From positions 620,001 to 684,000 of the forward strand of contig NZ_CP099997.1 in the NCBI RefSeq assembly GCF_024138145.1: a DNA stretch of 64,000 bases, written 5' to 3'. Shown piece by piece: positions 26,764 through 34,512 of this stretch; position 1 is the first letter of the stretch; each line of letters starts with the position of its first letter. The translations under genes and the position numbers were made by a program. This DNA is from Natronosalvus halobius (GTDB lineage Archaea; Halobacteriota; Halobacteria; Halobacteriales; Natrialbaceae). Under the pieces are notes generated by a model. That model did no database searches and had not been told where the DNA came from. It saw only the letters and a program-made list of their open reading frames with translations.

Positions 26764-27956
26764 TCTCGATAAGCAAGCTCCTCTGTGACCTCGACGCCGA
26801 GGGCGACGGGCTTCGCTACGACGCCGCCGATGGCTCGAGCAAGCCCCAGATCACGACCGGAAAACAGCGCCGTCCGGTCGTCGTCTGGAACGCGACGCGC
26901 CGCTGCAATCTCCACTGCGCACACTGTTACGCGGCGGCCGAAACCGAGCCCGCAGCGGGCGAGTTCTCGACGATCGAAGCCCGACGGTTCCTCGAGCAGT
27001 TGGCGGATTACGGTGTCCCCGTGGTCCTCTTCTCCGGCGGGGAACCACTCGTCAGGCAGGATCTTCCCGAACTCGTTGAGCACGCCGCAGACCTCGGACT
27101 CCGGCCCGTTCTCTCGACGAACGGGACGCTCATCACGCCCGAAAAGGCGGCTCGGCTCGAGGCGGCCGGGCTACAGTATGCCGGCATCTCCGTCGACGGC
27201 CTCCCGGAGCGCAACGACGCGTTCCGGGGGAAAGAGGGTGCCTTCGATGCCGCCGTCCGGGGAATCGAAGCCTGTCAGTCGGCCGGGCTCAAGACCGGAC
27301 TACGGTATACGATCACCGAGGCGAACGCCGCCGACCTCGAGGGTGTCGTCGACTTGCTGACCGACGTGGGTGTCGATCGGTTCTGCTTCTACCACCTCGA
27401 TTACGGCGGGCGCGGCGCCGACATCACCGACATCGACCTTAGCCCCGAGGCGACCCGCGACGCGGTCAGACGACTCTGTGACCTGACGCTCGAGTACCAC
27501 GACCGCGGCGAGGAGATCGAGACTCTGCTAGTCGGCAACTACGTCGACGCGCCCTTCCTCGTCGAGTACGCCGCCGACCGCTTTGGCCCCGAAAAAGCCG
27601 GGTCGGTCTACCGCCATCTCGTGCGAAACGGGGGCGACCCGACGGGCGAGCGCATCGCGGACGTCGACTACGAGGGAAACGTCCACCTGACCCAGTTCTG
27701 GCAGGGCTACAGCCTCGGCAACGTTCGCGACCGACCGTTCGGCAACATCTGGGACGACGAGACGAATCCGTTGCTCGACGATCTTCGAGCGCGCGAGGAC
27801 CACCTTACCGGGCGGTGTTCGACGTGCCAGTATCGGTCAATCTGTCGCGGTGGATCTCGATTGCGGGCGCTCTCGAGTGATTCCCTCTTCGGACCCGACC
27901 CGCAGTGTTATCTCACAGAAACTGAGCGTCACGGCGAGTTGCCGATCGCTCGTTGA
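26760..27956 (+). CDS. Radical SAM/SPASM enzyme, AhbC-like (12,18-didecarboxysiroheme deacetylase type)
   Basis: The 398-residue product starts VISISKLLCDLDAEGDGLRY, an N-terminus recalling AhbC (ISKLYCG...DALRY) of the siroheme-dependent heme pathway. It continues with RRPVVVWNATRRCNLHCAHC (C-x3-C-x2-C cluster motif), VVLFSGGEPLVRQDLPELVE (GGE motif), GISVDGLPERNDAF and a SPASM region RCSTCQYRSICRGGSRLR with a last Cys in DPQCYLTE. The GTG start at 26760 overlaps the partner gene stop by four bases; a far upstream ATG in the same frame is a shadow. The likely role is modification of a siroheme-derived tetrapyrrole. Alternatively it modifies the partner protein. Confidence 0.8.
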   Translation: MISISKLLCDLDAEGDGLRYDAADGSSKPQITTGKQRRPVVVWNATRRCNLHCAHCYAAAETEPAAGEFSTIEARRFLEQLADYGVPVVLFSGGEPLVRQDLPELVEHAADLGLRPVLSTNGTLITPEKAARLEAAGLQYAGISVDGLPERNDAFRGKEGAFDAAVRGIEACQSAGLKTGLRYTITEANAADLEGVVDLLTDVGVDRFCFYHLDYGGRGADITDIDLSPEATRDAVRRLCDLTLEYHDRGEEIETLLVGNYVDAPFLVEYAADRFGPEKAGSVYRHLVRNGGDPTGERIADVDYEGNVHLTQFWQGYSLGNVRDRPFGNIWDDETNPLLDDLRAREDHLTGRCSTCQYRSICRGGSRLRALSSDSLFGPDPQCYLTETERHGELPIAR

Positions 27957-28026
27957 TAGCCATATTAGATGCTCGTCAGGGGCATGTGGGGCCCTCGAGG
28001 CGGGCCTCGGGCACAGACCGGTCGCG

Positions 28027-28197
28027 TTATTCGTAGGGGGTGAACGACCCGTTGATGTCCCACTCGTGAATACAGTGGGGGTTACCGCGCTCACCGTCGG
28101 GTGCGTGTTGCCAGGCGGACTGGGCGTCGTCCCAGCGTTCCGTCCGGCCACAGCGTTCGCATACCCGCGTCGTTGGTTTCTGCATCTGGACGCTCAT
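28027..28197 (-). CDS. HEWD family zinc-binding small protein
   Basis: This 56-residue protein begins MSVQMQKPTTRVCERCGRTE and ends GNPHCIHEWDINGSFTPYE, which contains the HEWD sequence that names this haloarchaeal family. A CxxC pair (VCERCG) plus Cys and His in PHCIHEW make a plausible zinc site. Function is unknown. The ATG at 28197 has a TATA element 23-29 bp upstream. The same frame is open further upstream, but that part lacks coding character. Confidence 0.8.
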   Translation of the reverse strand: MSVQMQKPTTRVCERCGRTERWDDAQSAWQHAPDGERGNPHCIHEWDINGSFTPYE

Positions 28198-28219
28198 TGC
28201 CCACGATGAGAACGCTGTG

Positions 28220-28226
28220 CATATAA
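28220..28226 (-). promoter_or_regulatory. TATA-like promoter element of the HEWD gene
   Basis: Read leftward the sequence is GTTATATGC, 23-29 bp before the ATG, as expected for a leaderless message. Confidence 0.5.
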
Positions 28227-28350
28227 CAGTAGCTGTGACCGGCAAGTGCTGCCCACCCCCACCTCCTCCTTCGCTCAAGTTTCGTCCTCACACCAGGAAG
28301 TCGAGATCAGTCCTCCTCGCTCGAGACTACTTTGGGAAGGCGCTGAGCGG

Positions 28351-29979
28351 TCAGTACACCGCGTCGACGATCTCCTGGTCGAGTTGCTCGAAGGACTCGA
28401 GGTACTCACGACGCTCCTCGCGTAGCGTTTCGAGTTCGCCATCGTAATCGTCGACGTACTCGGCGACGCGGAACGCCTCGATGTCCATTCCGGGCACGTT
28501 CGCAGGGACGTCGAGGCCGAGTTGCTCGTCCCGGGTCCACTCGACGGTCCCTCGTGCGAGTTCGGTCAGGATCGTCACGGACTCGGTGACGCCGACGTCC
28601 TTCGAGTTCGCGTTGGAGTAACCGACCGTCCCCGTGTTCACGACGTAACACTCGAGGTCCAGCGAGGTGACCAGCTCTCGCAGACGGTTCCCCTCCTCGC
28701 CTTCCGGACCGATGATGAACGGATTCGTCCCCACGACCCGGATACGTTCGCCGGCGCGGTCGGGGTCGCCGGCGCTCGTCTCGATCGATTCACCCAGCAT
28801 GAACGCGACCGCCGCCTGTTCGTCGTCGAGTCTGGCGACCGGCGGCATCAGCGGGTTCCGTGTGATGAAAAAGAGCTGATCGACGTCCTGGAGGTCGATG
28901 TCCTGGCTGGCGTTGGGCAGTTCCGAGCGTCGGATGATGGCGCGACCGTTCTTCGTGTATCGATTGTCGTCGAAGTCGACCGTCCCGTCTTCGTCGACGG
29001 CGACGTTCTCGAGCGCGGCCGATTCGTCGGTGACCGCGGCGTGTATCCCGGGTTGCTCGTCGGCGTCCAGGCCGTGCGTTTTCACGTAGAGGCCGCCGCC
29101 CTCGCTGCCGGCGACTGATCCATCGGGCAAGAGCGCGCAGACGTCGTCCTGGACCATGACCGCCTCCTCGGGGGCTTCGAGCCAGCAGCCGTGGGCTGTG
29201 AGCGTCGATTTTCCGGTCGCGGAGAGTCCCATAAAGAGTTGACCGACGGTCTCGAGGTTGGAGTCGGTTCCGTCCTCGTGTTCGAGGTGGTTTTCGGGTT
29301 CGACAGTGTCGTCGTCGGCCGCTCGAGCCACGCGAACGCGCTTGCTGCCGGCGTGCAGGCCGAGGCCGCCGAGTCGTTTCGCCCGGTGCATGAACAGCCG
29401 GAGGAACGACTTCTTCGCTTCGCCGGTGTAGTCGCTGCCGACGACGGCGGTGAAGCCGTCGTCCGGAAGGATTCGAATCGCCGTCTCCGACGCGTCCGGA
29501 ACCTGCACCGTGACGAAGTCCGGGTCGCGACCGTCGGTCGGCTCGAACAGCATCGCCCAGGCGTGAGCGATTCGCGCGTACTCGACCGGGACGTACAATC
29601 GGCAGCAAAACGTCGCTTCCGGGTGTGTGCCGACGAGTCGGTCGACACAGAGCATCGCGCGGTTCTCGACGGCCTCGGTCGCCTGGTCGATGGCGGCGTA
29701 ATCCGCCTCGCCGAAGTCGTCGTCGACGGCGTTTTTCGTCCGGTCGGCGCTCCGGGACCGGAACTCGCTCACGTAGGACGCGGAGCCGAACTCGGTCGTT
29801 GTCTCGTCGGCGGCGGCGAGTTCGCGGAGCCCGGCGATCAGGTCGTCGTCGGTGCGGTGGGTGGGCGGTTCCTCGACCGTCGTCGAGCTCACCGGACCGT
29901 AGTACTGGACGTTCGGGGCACGCTTCGGATCGGCCAGGGACTCGCGGACGTGACGCGGCTGCGTCCCGGTTTCGGACAT
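28351..29979 (-). CDS. pckA: Phosphoenolpyruvate carboxykinase (ATP)
   Basis: This 542-residue enzyme converts oxaloacetate and ATP to phosphoenolpyruvate, CO2 and ADP, the first step of gluconeogenesis. The ATP-type P-loop is GLSATGKSTLTAHGC (about residues 250-264). Other family segments are EEAVMVQDDVCALLPDGS, GGGLYVKTHGLDADEQPG and DVDQLFFITRNPLMPPVARL. The ATG at 29979 has a TATA element 26-31 bp upstream; the few codons before it are not needed. The anaplerotic PEP carboxylase is also in this window (52 kb), so both directions of the PEP-oxaloacetate exchange are encoded. Confidence 0.95.
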   Translation of the reverse strand: MSETGTQPRHVRESLADPKRAPNVQYYGPVSSTTVEEPPTHRTDDDLIAGLRELAAADETTTEFGSASYVSEFRSRSADRTKNAVDDDFGEADYAAIDQATEAVENRAMLCVDRLVGTHPEATFCCRLYVPVEYARIAHAWAMLFEPTDGRDPDFVTVQVPDASETAIRILPDDGFTAVVGSDYTGEAKKSFLRLFMHRAKRLGGLGLHAGSKRVRVARAADDDTVEPENHLEHEDGTDSNLETVGQLFMGLSATGKSTLTAHGCWLEAPEEAVMVQDDVCALLPDGSVAGSEGGGLYVKTHGLDADEQPGIHAAVTDESAALENVAVDEDGTVDFDDNRYTKNGRAIIRRSELPNASQDIDLQDVDQLFFITRNPLMPPVARLDDEQAAVAFMLGESIETSAGDPDRAGERIRVVGTNPFIIGPEGEEGNRLRELVTSLDLECYVVNTGTVGYSNANSKDVGVTESVTILTELARGTVEWTRDEQLGLDVPANVPGMDIEAFRVAEYVDDYDGELETLREERREYLESFEQLDQEIVDAVY

Positions 29980-30004
29980 ACTAGGAAGAACCACCACTCT
30001 GATA

Positions 30005-30010
30005 CATAAA
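30005..30010 (-). promoter_or_regulatory. TATA-like promoter element of pckA
   Basis: Read leftward the sequence is TTTATG after CCGGA, 26-31 bp before the pckA ATG, which fits a leaderless transcript. Confidence 0.5.
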
Positions 30011-30238
30011 TCCGGAGGATTTGCCAGCCGGTATGCCCCCCGTTTCCACGACCCGGCTCAGTAACCCGATTCTGCACTCTCTGATCCCGATTACCTGGCT
30101 CATAATCCACCGAAATTCACTGTTTGATCTCTGATATATTCCCCAAATTTACTCGAGGACGAAACAATGTGTCTTCCACGGGTGAGCGGCCTGGACCGAC
30201 AGAGCAAAGGTCGAACCCGAAGACGCCACGCACGGAAC

Positions 30239-30589
30239 ATGATCACGTTCGTCAACTTGCTGGTACGCGATGACGACCTCAGTCACGAGGAGTTCTGTGA
30301 GCGCTGGCTGGGCGACCACACCGACCTCGCGTCTGACCTCCCCGGTCTCGAGCGGTACGTCACGTCGACGCCGACCGATCCCTCGAAGTCGGCGTACGAC
30401 GGCATCGTCCGGCTGACGTTCGCCGACGGTGCGGCGATGGCCGCTGCGTTCGAGTCCGACGTCGGGCAGGAGGTGCAAGCCGACGCGGCGACGTTCGCCG
30501 ACATGGAGGCGAGCGAGACGATGGTCGTCGAGGAGACCGTTCACGTCGACGAGACGGCGCTCCCCTCGGAGAACTCGGAGGACGACTGA
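30239..30589 (+). CDS. EthD-domain protein
   Basis: This 116-residue ferredoxin-like barrel protein starts MITFVNLLVRDDDLSHEEFC and continues ERWLGDHTDLASDLPGLERY, the typical F-x-x-x-W-x-x-x-H pattern of EthD/dimeric alpha-beta barrel proteins. The C-terminal 30 residues are acidic. Members include EthD of the ethyl-tert-butyl ether locus and small isomerase-like enzymes; none gives a clear reaction here. It is only 10 bp upstream of a ThDP-dependent enzyme gene and is probably in one operon with it. ATG 30239 is chosen because upstream residues are basic and unlike the family. Confidence 0.8.
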   Translation: MITFVNLLVRDDDLSHEEFCERWLGDHTDLASDLPGLERYVTSTPTDPSKSAYDGIVRLTFADGAAMAAAFESDVGQEVQADAATFADMEASETMVVEETVHVDETALPSENSEDD

Positions 30590-30599
30590 GTCGACCACC

Positions 30600-32345
30600 A
30601 TGGACGACACGCACTCCACGCAAACGACCGCCGACCGCGTCGTCGACACGCTCGAGGCGCTCGAGGTCGAGTACGTTTTCGGCTATCCGGGTGGCCGTCT
30701 CATCGAGGTGTTCGAGACCATTGGCCACCGGGACACCGACGTGACGGTCGTCCGCCCGCGAGACGAGCGCGAGGCGAGCGTCATGGCCGAGGCCTACGGC
30801 CGGATGACCGGCTCCCCTGCCGTTCTCGCCGGACAGGGGCCCTGGATCGGCAGCCTCGGCGCCATCGGCCAGATGGAAGCCAGGCTCGGCTCGTCGCCGA
30901 TGGTCGTGCTCACCGAGGCCTCCGAGCGCGGCGACTACTCCACGCTCGCGCCTTACCAGCAGTCCAGGGGCGACTACGGCGGCCTCTCGCTGCCGAAGAT
31001 TCTCGACGGCGTGACCAAGGAGTGGTGGTTCCCGCGTACCCCGCCGGAAACCGTCCGCACGGTCCAGCTCGCGTTCAAGCACGCGACCGCCGGTCGGAAC
31101 GGTCCCTGCGCCGTCATCTTCGACGGCTCGGCGATTACGGACGACCTACCCGGGGACGTGACGCCCGGTCTCTGGGACGACGAAACCCAGGTCAGAAACT
31201 GGGAGTCGCGACCGACGGATCGCGACGTCGAAGCCGCTGCGGATGCGCTCGAGAACGCCGACCGCCCCGTCATCCTGGCGGGTAACGGCGTCCACGCGAG
31301 TGCCGGCGGCAACGAAACCGGCGAACCCGACGCCTACGACCGACTCGAGGCCGTGGCCGACGCGTACGACGCCATCGTTGCCACCTCCTATCTGGGGAAA
31401 TCCACCATCCCCGAGACCCACGAGCGCGCGGCGGGCGTCATCGGCTCGTTCGGCCACGAGGGAGCGAACCGCGTCGTCAGCGAGGCGGACGTCCTGGTCG
31501 TCGTTGGCTGTCGGATGAACCCGATGGACACGAACTGGCAGGCCGAGTCGTTCATTCGCCCCGACGAACAGACGATCATTCACGCGGACGTCGACTCGCG
31601 AAACGCCGGCTGGGTCTACCCGGCCGACGTCGGCCTGATCGGCGACGCCGGTGAAACGCTCACGGCACTGCTCGAGGCGAGCGAGGGCCGCGACGCGGAA
31701 AACAACTGGGCGCTCGAGCGAGCGGCCGAGGCGCGTGAGGACTTCCACGCGCCCGCCTGCGAGGCCGAGAGTACACCCATCAAACCCCAGCGCGTGTGCA
31801 AGGCCATAGAGGCAGTCGTCGACGAGGACACGGTCGTCACCGCGGACTCCGGGAACAACCGCTTCTGGCTCCTCAACTACTTCCAGACCGAGACGACGGG
31901 AAGCTACTACGGGAGCGGCGGCGTCGGTGCGATGGGCTGGGCGGCCCCAGCCGCCGTCACGGGCGCCTTGCTCGGCAAGGACGCCATCTGCGTCGCCGGC
32001 GACGGCGGCTTCGCCATGACGATGACGGCCCTCGAGACCGCCGTGGACTGCGACGTCGCACCGACGTTCGTCGTCCTCAACGACACCTCGCTCGGCATGG
32101 TTCGCCAGATGGACGATTCGATCCCCGGCGCGCACTTTCACGACACGAACTTCGTCGGCGTGGCGGAGGCGCTCGGCGGAGAGGGCGTCCAGGTCACCGA
32201 CCCCGCGAACCTCGATGACGCCATCGCGGACGCGAAGGCTGCGTCGGTCCCGACGGTCGTCGACGTACGGATCGACCCCGACGAGGAGATGGCCGACCAG
32301 CTCTCGTCGTCGTTCTACGACGAGGTCGGCGGTCTCCACGAGTAG
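30600..32345 (+). CDS. Thiamine-diphosphate-dependent enzyme, acetolactate-synthase-like
   Basis: The 581-residue product has the three-domain layout of the ThDP decarboxylase/synthase family. The PYR domain carries YVFGYPGGRLIEVF and the catalytic Glu in VVRPRDEREASVMAEAYGRM, where the usual RHEQ is RDER. The middle domain has NADRPVILAGNGVHASAGG. The PP domain has GSGGVGAMGWAAPAAVTGAL, then the cofactor motif AGDGGFAMTMTALETAV ending in VVLNDTSLGMVRQM. True acetolactate synthases usually sit with ilvN/ilvC, absent here; the partner is an EthD protein. The substrate is therefore open (acetolactate, a glyoxylate carboligase-type reaction, or a 2-oxoacid decarboxylation). Confidence 0.85.
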   Translation: MDDTHSTQTTADRVVDTLEALEVEYVFGYPGGRLIEVFETIGHRDTDVTVVRPRDEREASVMAEAYGRMTGSPAVLAGQGPWIGSLGAIGQMEARLGSSPMVVLTEASERGDYSTLAPYQQSRGDYGGLSLPKILDGVTKEWWFPRTPPETVRTVQLAFKHATAGRNGPCAVIFDGSAITDDLPGDVTPGLWDDETQVRNWESRPTDRDVEAAADALENADRPVILAGNGVHASAGGNETGEPDAYDRLEAVADAYDAIVATSYLGKSTIPETHERAAGVIGSFGHEGANRVVSEADVLVVVGCRMNPMDTNWQAESFIRPDEQTIIHADVDSRNAGWVYPADVGLIGDAGETLTALLEASEGRDAENNWALERAAEAREDFHAPACEAESTPIKPQRVCKAIEAVVDEDTVVTADSGNNRFWLLNYFQTETTGSYYGSGGVGAMGWAAPAAVTGALLGKDAICVAGDGGFAMTMTALETAVDCDVAPTFVVLNDTSLGMVRQMDDSIPGAHFHDTNFVGVAEALGGEGVQVTDPANLDDAIADAKAASVPTVVDVRIDPDEEMADQLSSSFYDEVGGLHE

Positions 32346-32402
32346 GTCGTCGGAACGACAGCTGTACGAACGTATTTATCCGATGATCACTACTCCTCGG
32401 TG

Positions 32403-33203
32403 ATGGCACACCTCGAGCGGCTCTCCGTCTACCCGATCAAGTCACTCGATCCCGTTTCCGTGGACGCGGCCCAGGTTGGTGCAAACGGAGCGCTCGAGTG
32501 GGACCGACGGTACGCGATCGTCGACGAGTCCGACGCGTACGTCAACGGAAAGCGTGAGCGCGCAGTCCACCGGTTGCACACGGAGTACGACCTCGAGCGG
32601 AAGACGGTCGCGATCGGTGAACGAGGCGGAAAGACGAGGACCTACCACCTCGATGTCGACCGGGATTCCCTCGAGTCGTGGCTTACGGACTTCTTCGGCT
32701 ACCCCGTCCAGGTCGTCTGTGACGACGAAGGCGGGTTCCCGGACGACACCGACGCCTCCGGGCCGACGGTCATCAGCACGGGGACGCTCGAGGCCGTCGC
32801 CGACTGGTACGAGGGTATCGACGTCGACGAGATGCGACGACGGCTGCGGGCGAACCTCGAGATTAACGCCGACGAGGCGTTCTGGGAGGACCGCCTGTAC
32901 GATCGACCGGGCCGAGCGGTATCGTTCGACCTCGGCGACGTGACGCTTCTGGGAATCAACCCCTGCCAGCGCTGTGTCGTGCCAACGCGTGATCCGGACA
33001 CGGGTGAGGACACCCCTGGCTTTCGCGGGACGTTCGTCGAACGCCGGGAAGCGACGCTCCCGTCGTGGGCCGGGTCGGACTGGTTCGACCACTACTTCCG
33101 GCTCATGGTCAATACGACGGTTCCCGACGACCAGTGGGAGACCACTCTCTCGGTCGGCGACGACGTACGCCTCGGCGAGTCGACTCGAGTCGCCAGTTCG
33201 TAG
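32403..33203 (+). CDS. MOSC domain protein (mARC/YcbX-like N-terminal barrel plus MOSC)
   Basis: This 266-residue protein begins MAHLERLSVYPIKSLDPVSV, typical of the MOSC N-terminal beta-barrel domain. The MOSC domain follows, with VTLLGINPCQRCVVPTRDPD; the Cys of this motif is the expected ligand of the molybdenum cofactor sulfur/oxo centre. GEDTPGFRGTFVERREATLP and YFRLMVNTTVPDDQW complete it. The family reduces N-hydroxylated compounds (mARC, YcbX) or transfers sulfur to molybdenum cofactor. No reductase partner gene is adjacent. ATG 32403 follows an in-frame GTG by one codon; either could be used. Confidence 0.88.
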   Translation: MAHLERLSVYPIKSLDPVSVDAAQVGANGALEWDRRYAIVDESDAYVNGKRERAVHRLHTEYDLERKTVAIGERGGKTRTYHLDVDRDSLESWLTDFFGYPVQVVCDDEGGFPDDTDASGPTVISTGTLEAVADWYEGIDVDEMRRRLRANLEINADEAFWEDRLYDRPGRAVSFDLGDVTLLGINPCQRCVVPTRDPDTGEDTPGFRGTFVERREATLPSWAGSDWFDHYFRLMVNTTVPDDQWETTLSVGDDVRLGESTRVASS

Positions 33204-33390
33204 CGCAAGCGGCGGTCGGTTTCGCCCACACCGCTGTGCGTCGCTCGACTCGGATCCGGCTTCTACCCCGGTCGAGGCGGTTCCGTTCGCTTCAGGGCGG
33301 TACGTCGGCTCTCGGGGTGTTCACATCACGGTCTCGAGCCACGGCGCCATGTCAGAACGCTTTTGCCGTCAACGATGGAGATTCGTGATA

Positions 33391-34359
33391 ATGTCTGCGG
33401 ACACAGTACTCGTCACGGGTGGCACGGGATTCATCGGTTCGTACGTCGTTGAGGACCTGGTCGAAGCGGGTCACGACGTCGTCGCGTTCGACCTCTCGAC
33501 AGACCCGCGGATCCTCGAGAAACTCGGCGTCGCCGACGACATCGACATCCGCCGCGGAGACGTTTCCGAGGTGACCGACGTCATCGGCGCCGTTCGTGAG
33601 ACAGGCGCGACGCACATCGTCCACCTCGCCGCGCTGTTGACGACCACCGCGCGTGAGAACCCACGCGCAGCGATGAACGTCAACATCGAGGGGACGAACA
33701 ACGTCTTCGAAGCCGCCCGAATTCTCGACGACCAGGTCGAGCGCGTCGCCTGGGCGTCTTCTGCCGCGGTGTTCGCGCCGCCGACGAACTACACGGCAAA
33801 CGACGGCTGGGTCACCGAGGACGACCTCGTCTACCCCGACACACTCTACGGAGCGACCAAGGAGTACAACGAACACCAGGCGCGGGTCTACTACGAGGAC
33901 CACGGCGTCTCCCACGTCGCACTCCGTCCGACGGTCGCCTACGGCCCTTACCGCGAGACCGGAGGCTCCGCGTTTCTGGCGAACATCATCGAGAAGCCGG
34001 CCCTCGGCGAGCCGTTCGCCGTCGAGTACGGCGACCAGGTGATCGACTGGCAGTACGTCCGGGACATCGCTCAGGCGTTCCGCAAGGCAACGTTCGCCCC
34101 CGACGAGCGCCTCTCCCGTCGCGTCTACAACGTCCGCGGGACCGTCGCGACCATCCGTGAGGCCGCCGAGACGGTCGAATCGATCGTCCCTGACGCCGAC
34201 CTCGAGGTATCCGACGAGGGCGAACTCCCGTGGACCCAGAAACTCGACATGACTGCGGCGAAGGACGACCTGGGGTACGATCCCGAGTACGACCTCGAGA
34301 CCGGGTTTCGGGAGTACATCGACGTGTTGCGGGCCGAAAACGGCCTCGACCCCCTCTGA
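33391..34359 (+). CDS. NAD-dependent epimerase/dehydratase (extended SDR)
   Basis: The 322-residue extended short-chain dehydrogenase starts MSADTVLVTGGTGFIGSYVV, with the Rossmann motif GGTGFIGS. It has ATHIVHLAALL, the catalytic Ser in WASSAAVFAP and the YxxxK pair in DTLYGATKEYNEHQA. A substrate-binding region VALRPTVAYGPYRETGG follows. Such enzymes change the configuration of nucleotide sugars or reduce related substrates; the exact one cannot be told. Transcription from the MOSC gene could continue into it. A 24-bp tandem duplication lies three bases after the stop codon. Confidence 0.88.
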   Translation: MSADTVLVTGGTGFIGSYVVEDLVEAGHDVVAFDLSTDPRILEKLGVADDIDIRRGDVSEVTDVIGAVRETGATHIVHLAALLTTTARENPRAAMNVNIEGTNNVFEAARILDDQVERVAWASSAAVFAPPTNYTANDGWVTEDDLVYPDTLYGATKEYNEHQARVYYEDHGVSHVALRPTVAYGPYRETGGSAFLANIIEKPALGEPFAVEYGDQVIDWQYVRDIAQAFRKATFAPDERLSRRVYNVRGTVATIREAAETVESIVPDADLEVSDEGELPWTQKLDMTAAKDDLGYDPEYDLETGFREYIDVLRAENGLDPL

Positions 34360-34361
34360 TC

Positions 34362-34409
34362 GGGCGACCTCGACTCCTTTTGACCGGGCGACCTCGACTC
34401 CTTTTGACC
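34362..34409. repeat. Perfect 24-bp tandem duplication with T4 tracts
   Basis: The unit GGGCGACCTCGACTCCTTTTGACC occurs twice in succession with no mismatch, between the epimerase stop and the actin-fold gene. Each copy contains CCTTTT, which could act as a weak transcription terminator. The perfect identity implies a recent duplication. Confidence 0.9.
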
Positions 34410-34512
34410 AGGCGATAACGAGCGACGGCCGGTCCACGTTTCGATGCGCGCTGATTTTCAGTTCTGGTATTTTGAGCCAAAAGGCAAAGAGGCCACCCCG
34501 TCATCCGGTCGC

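Noticed and set aside
30600..32345. Naming the ThDP enzyme ilvB
   Set aside because: The catalytic motif is altered and there is no ilvN/ilvC context, so a branched-chain amino acid role is not supported.
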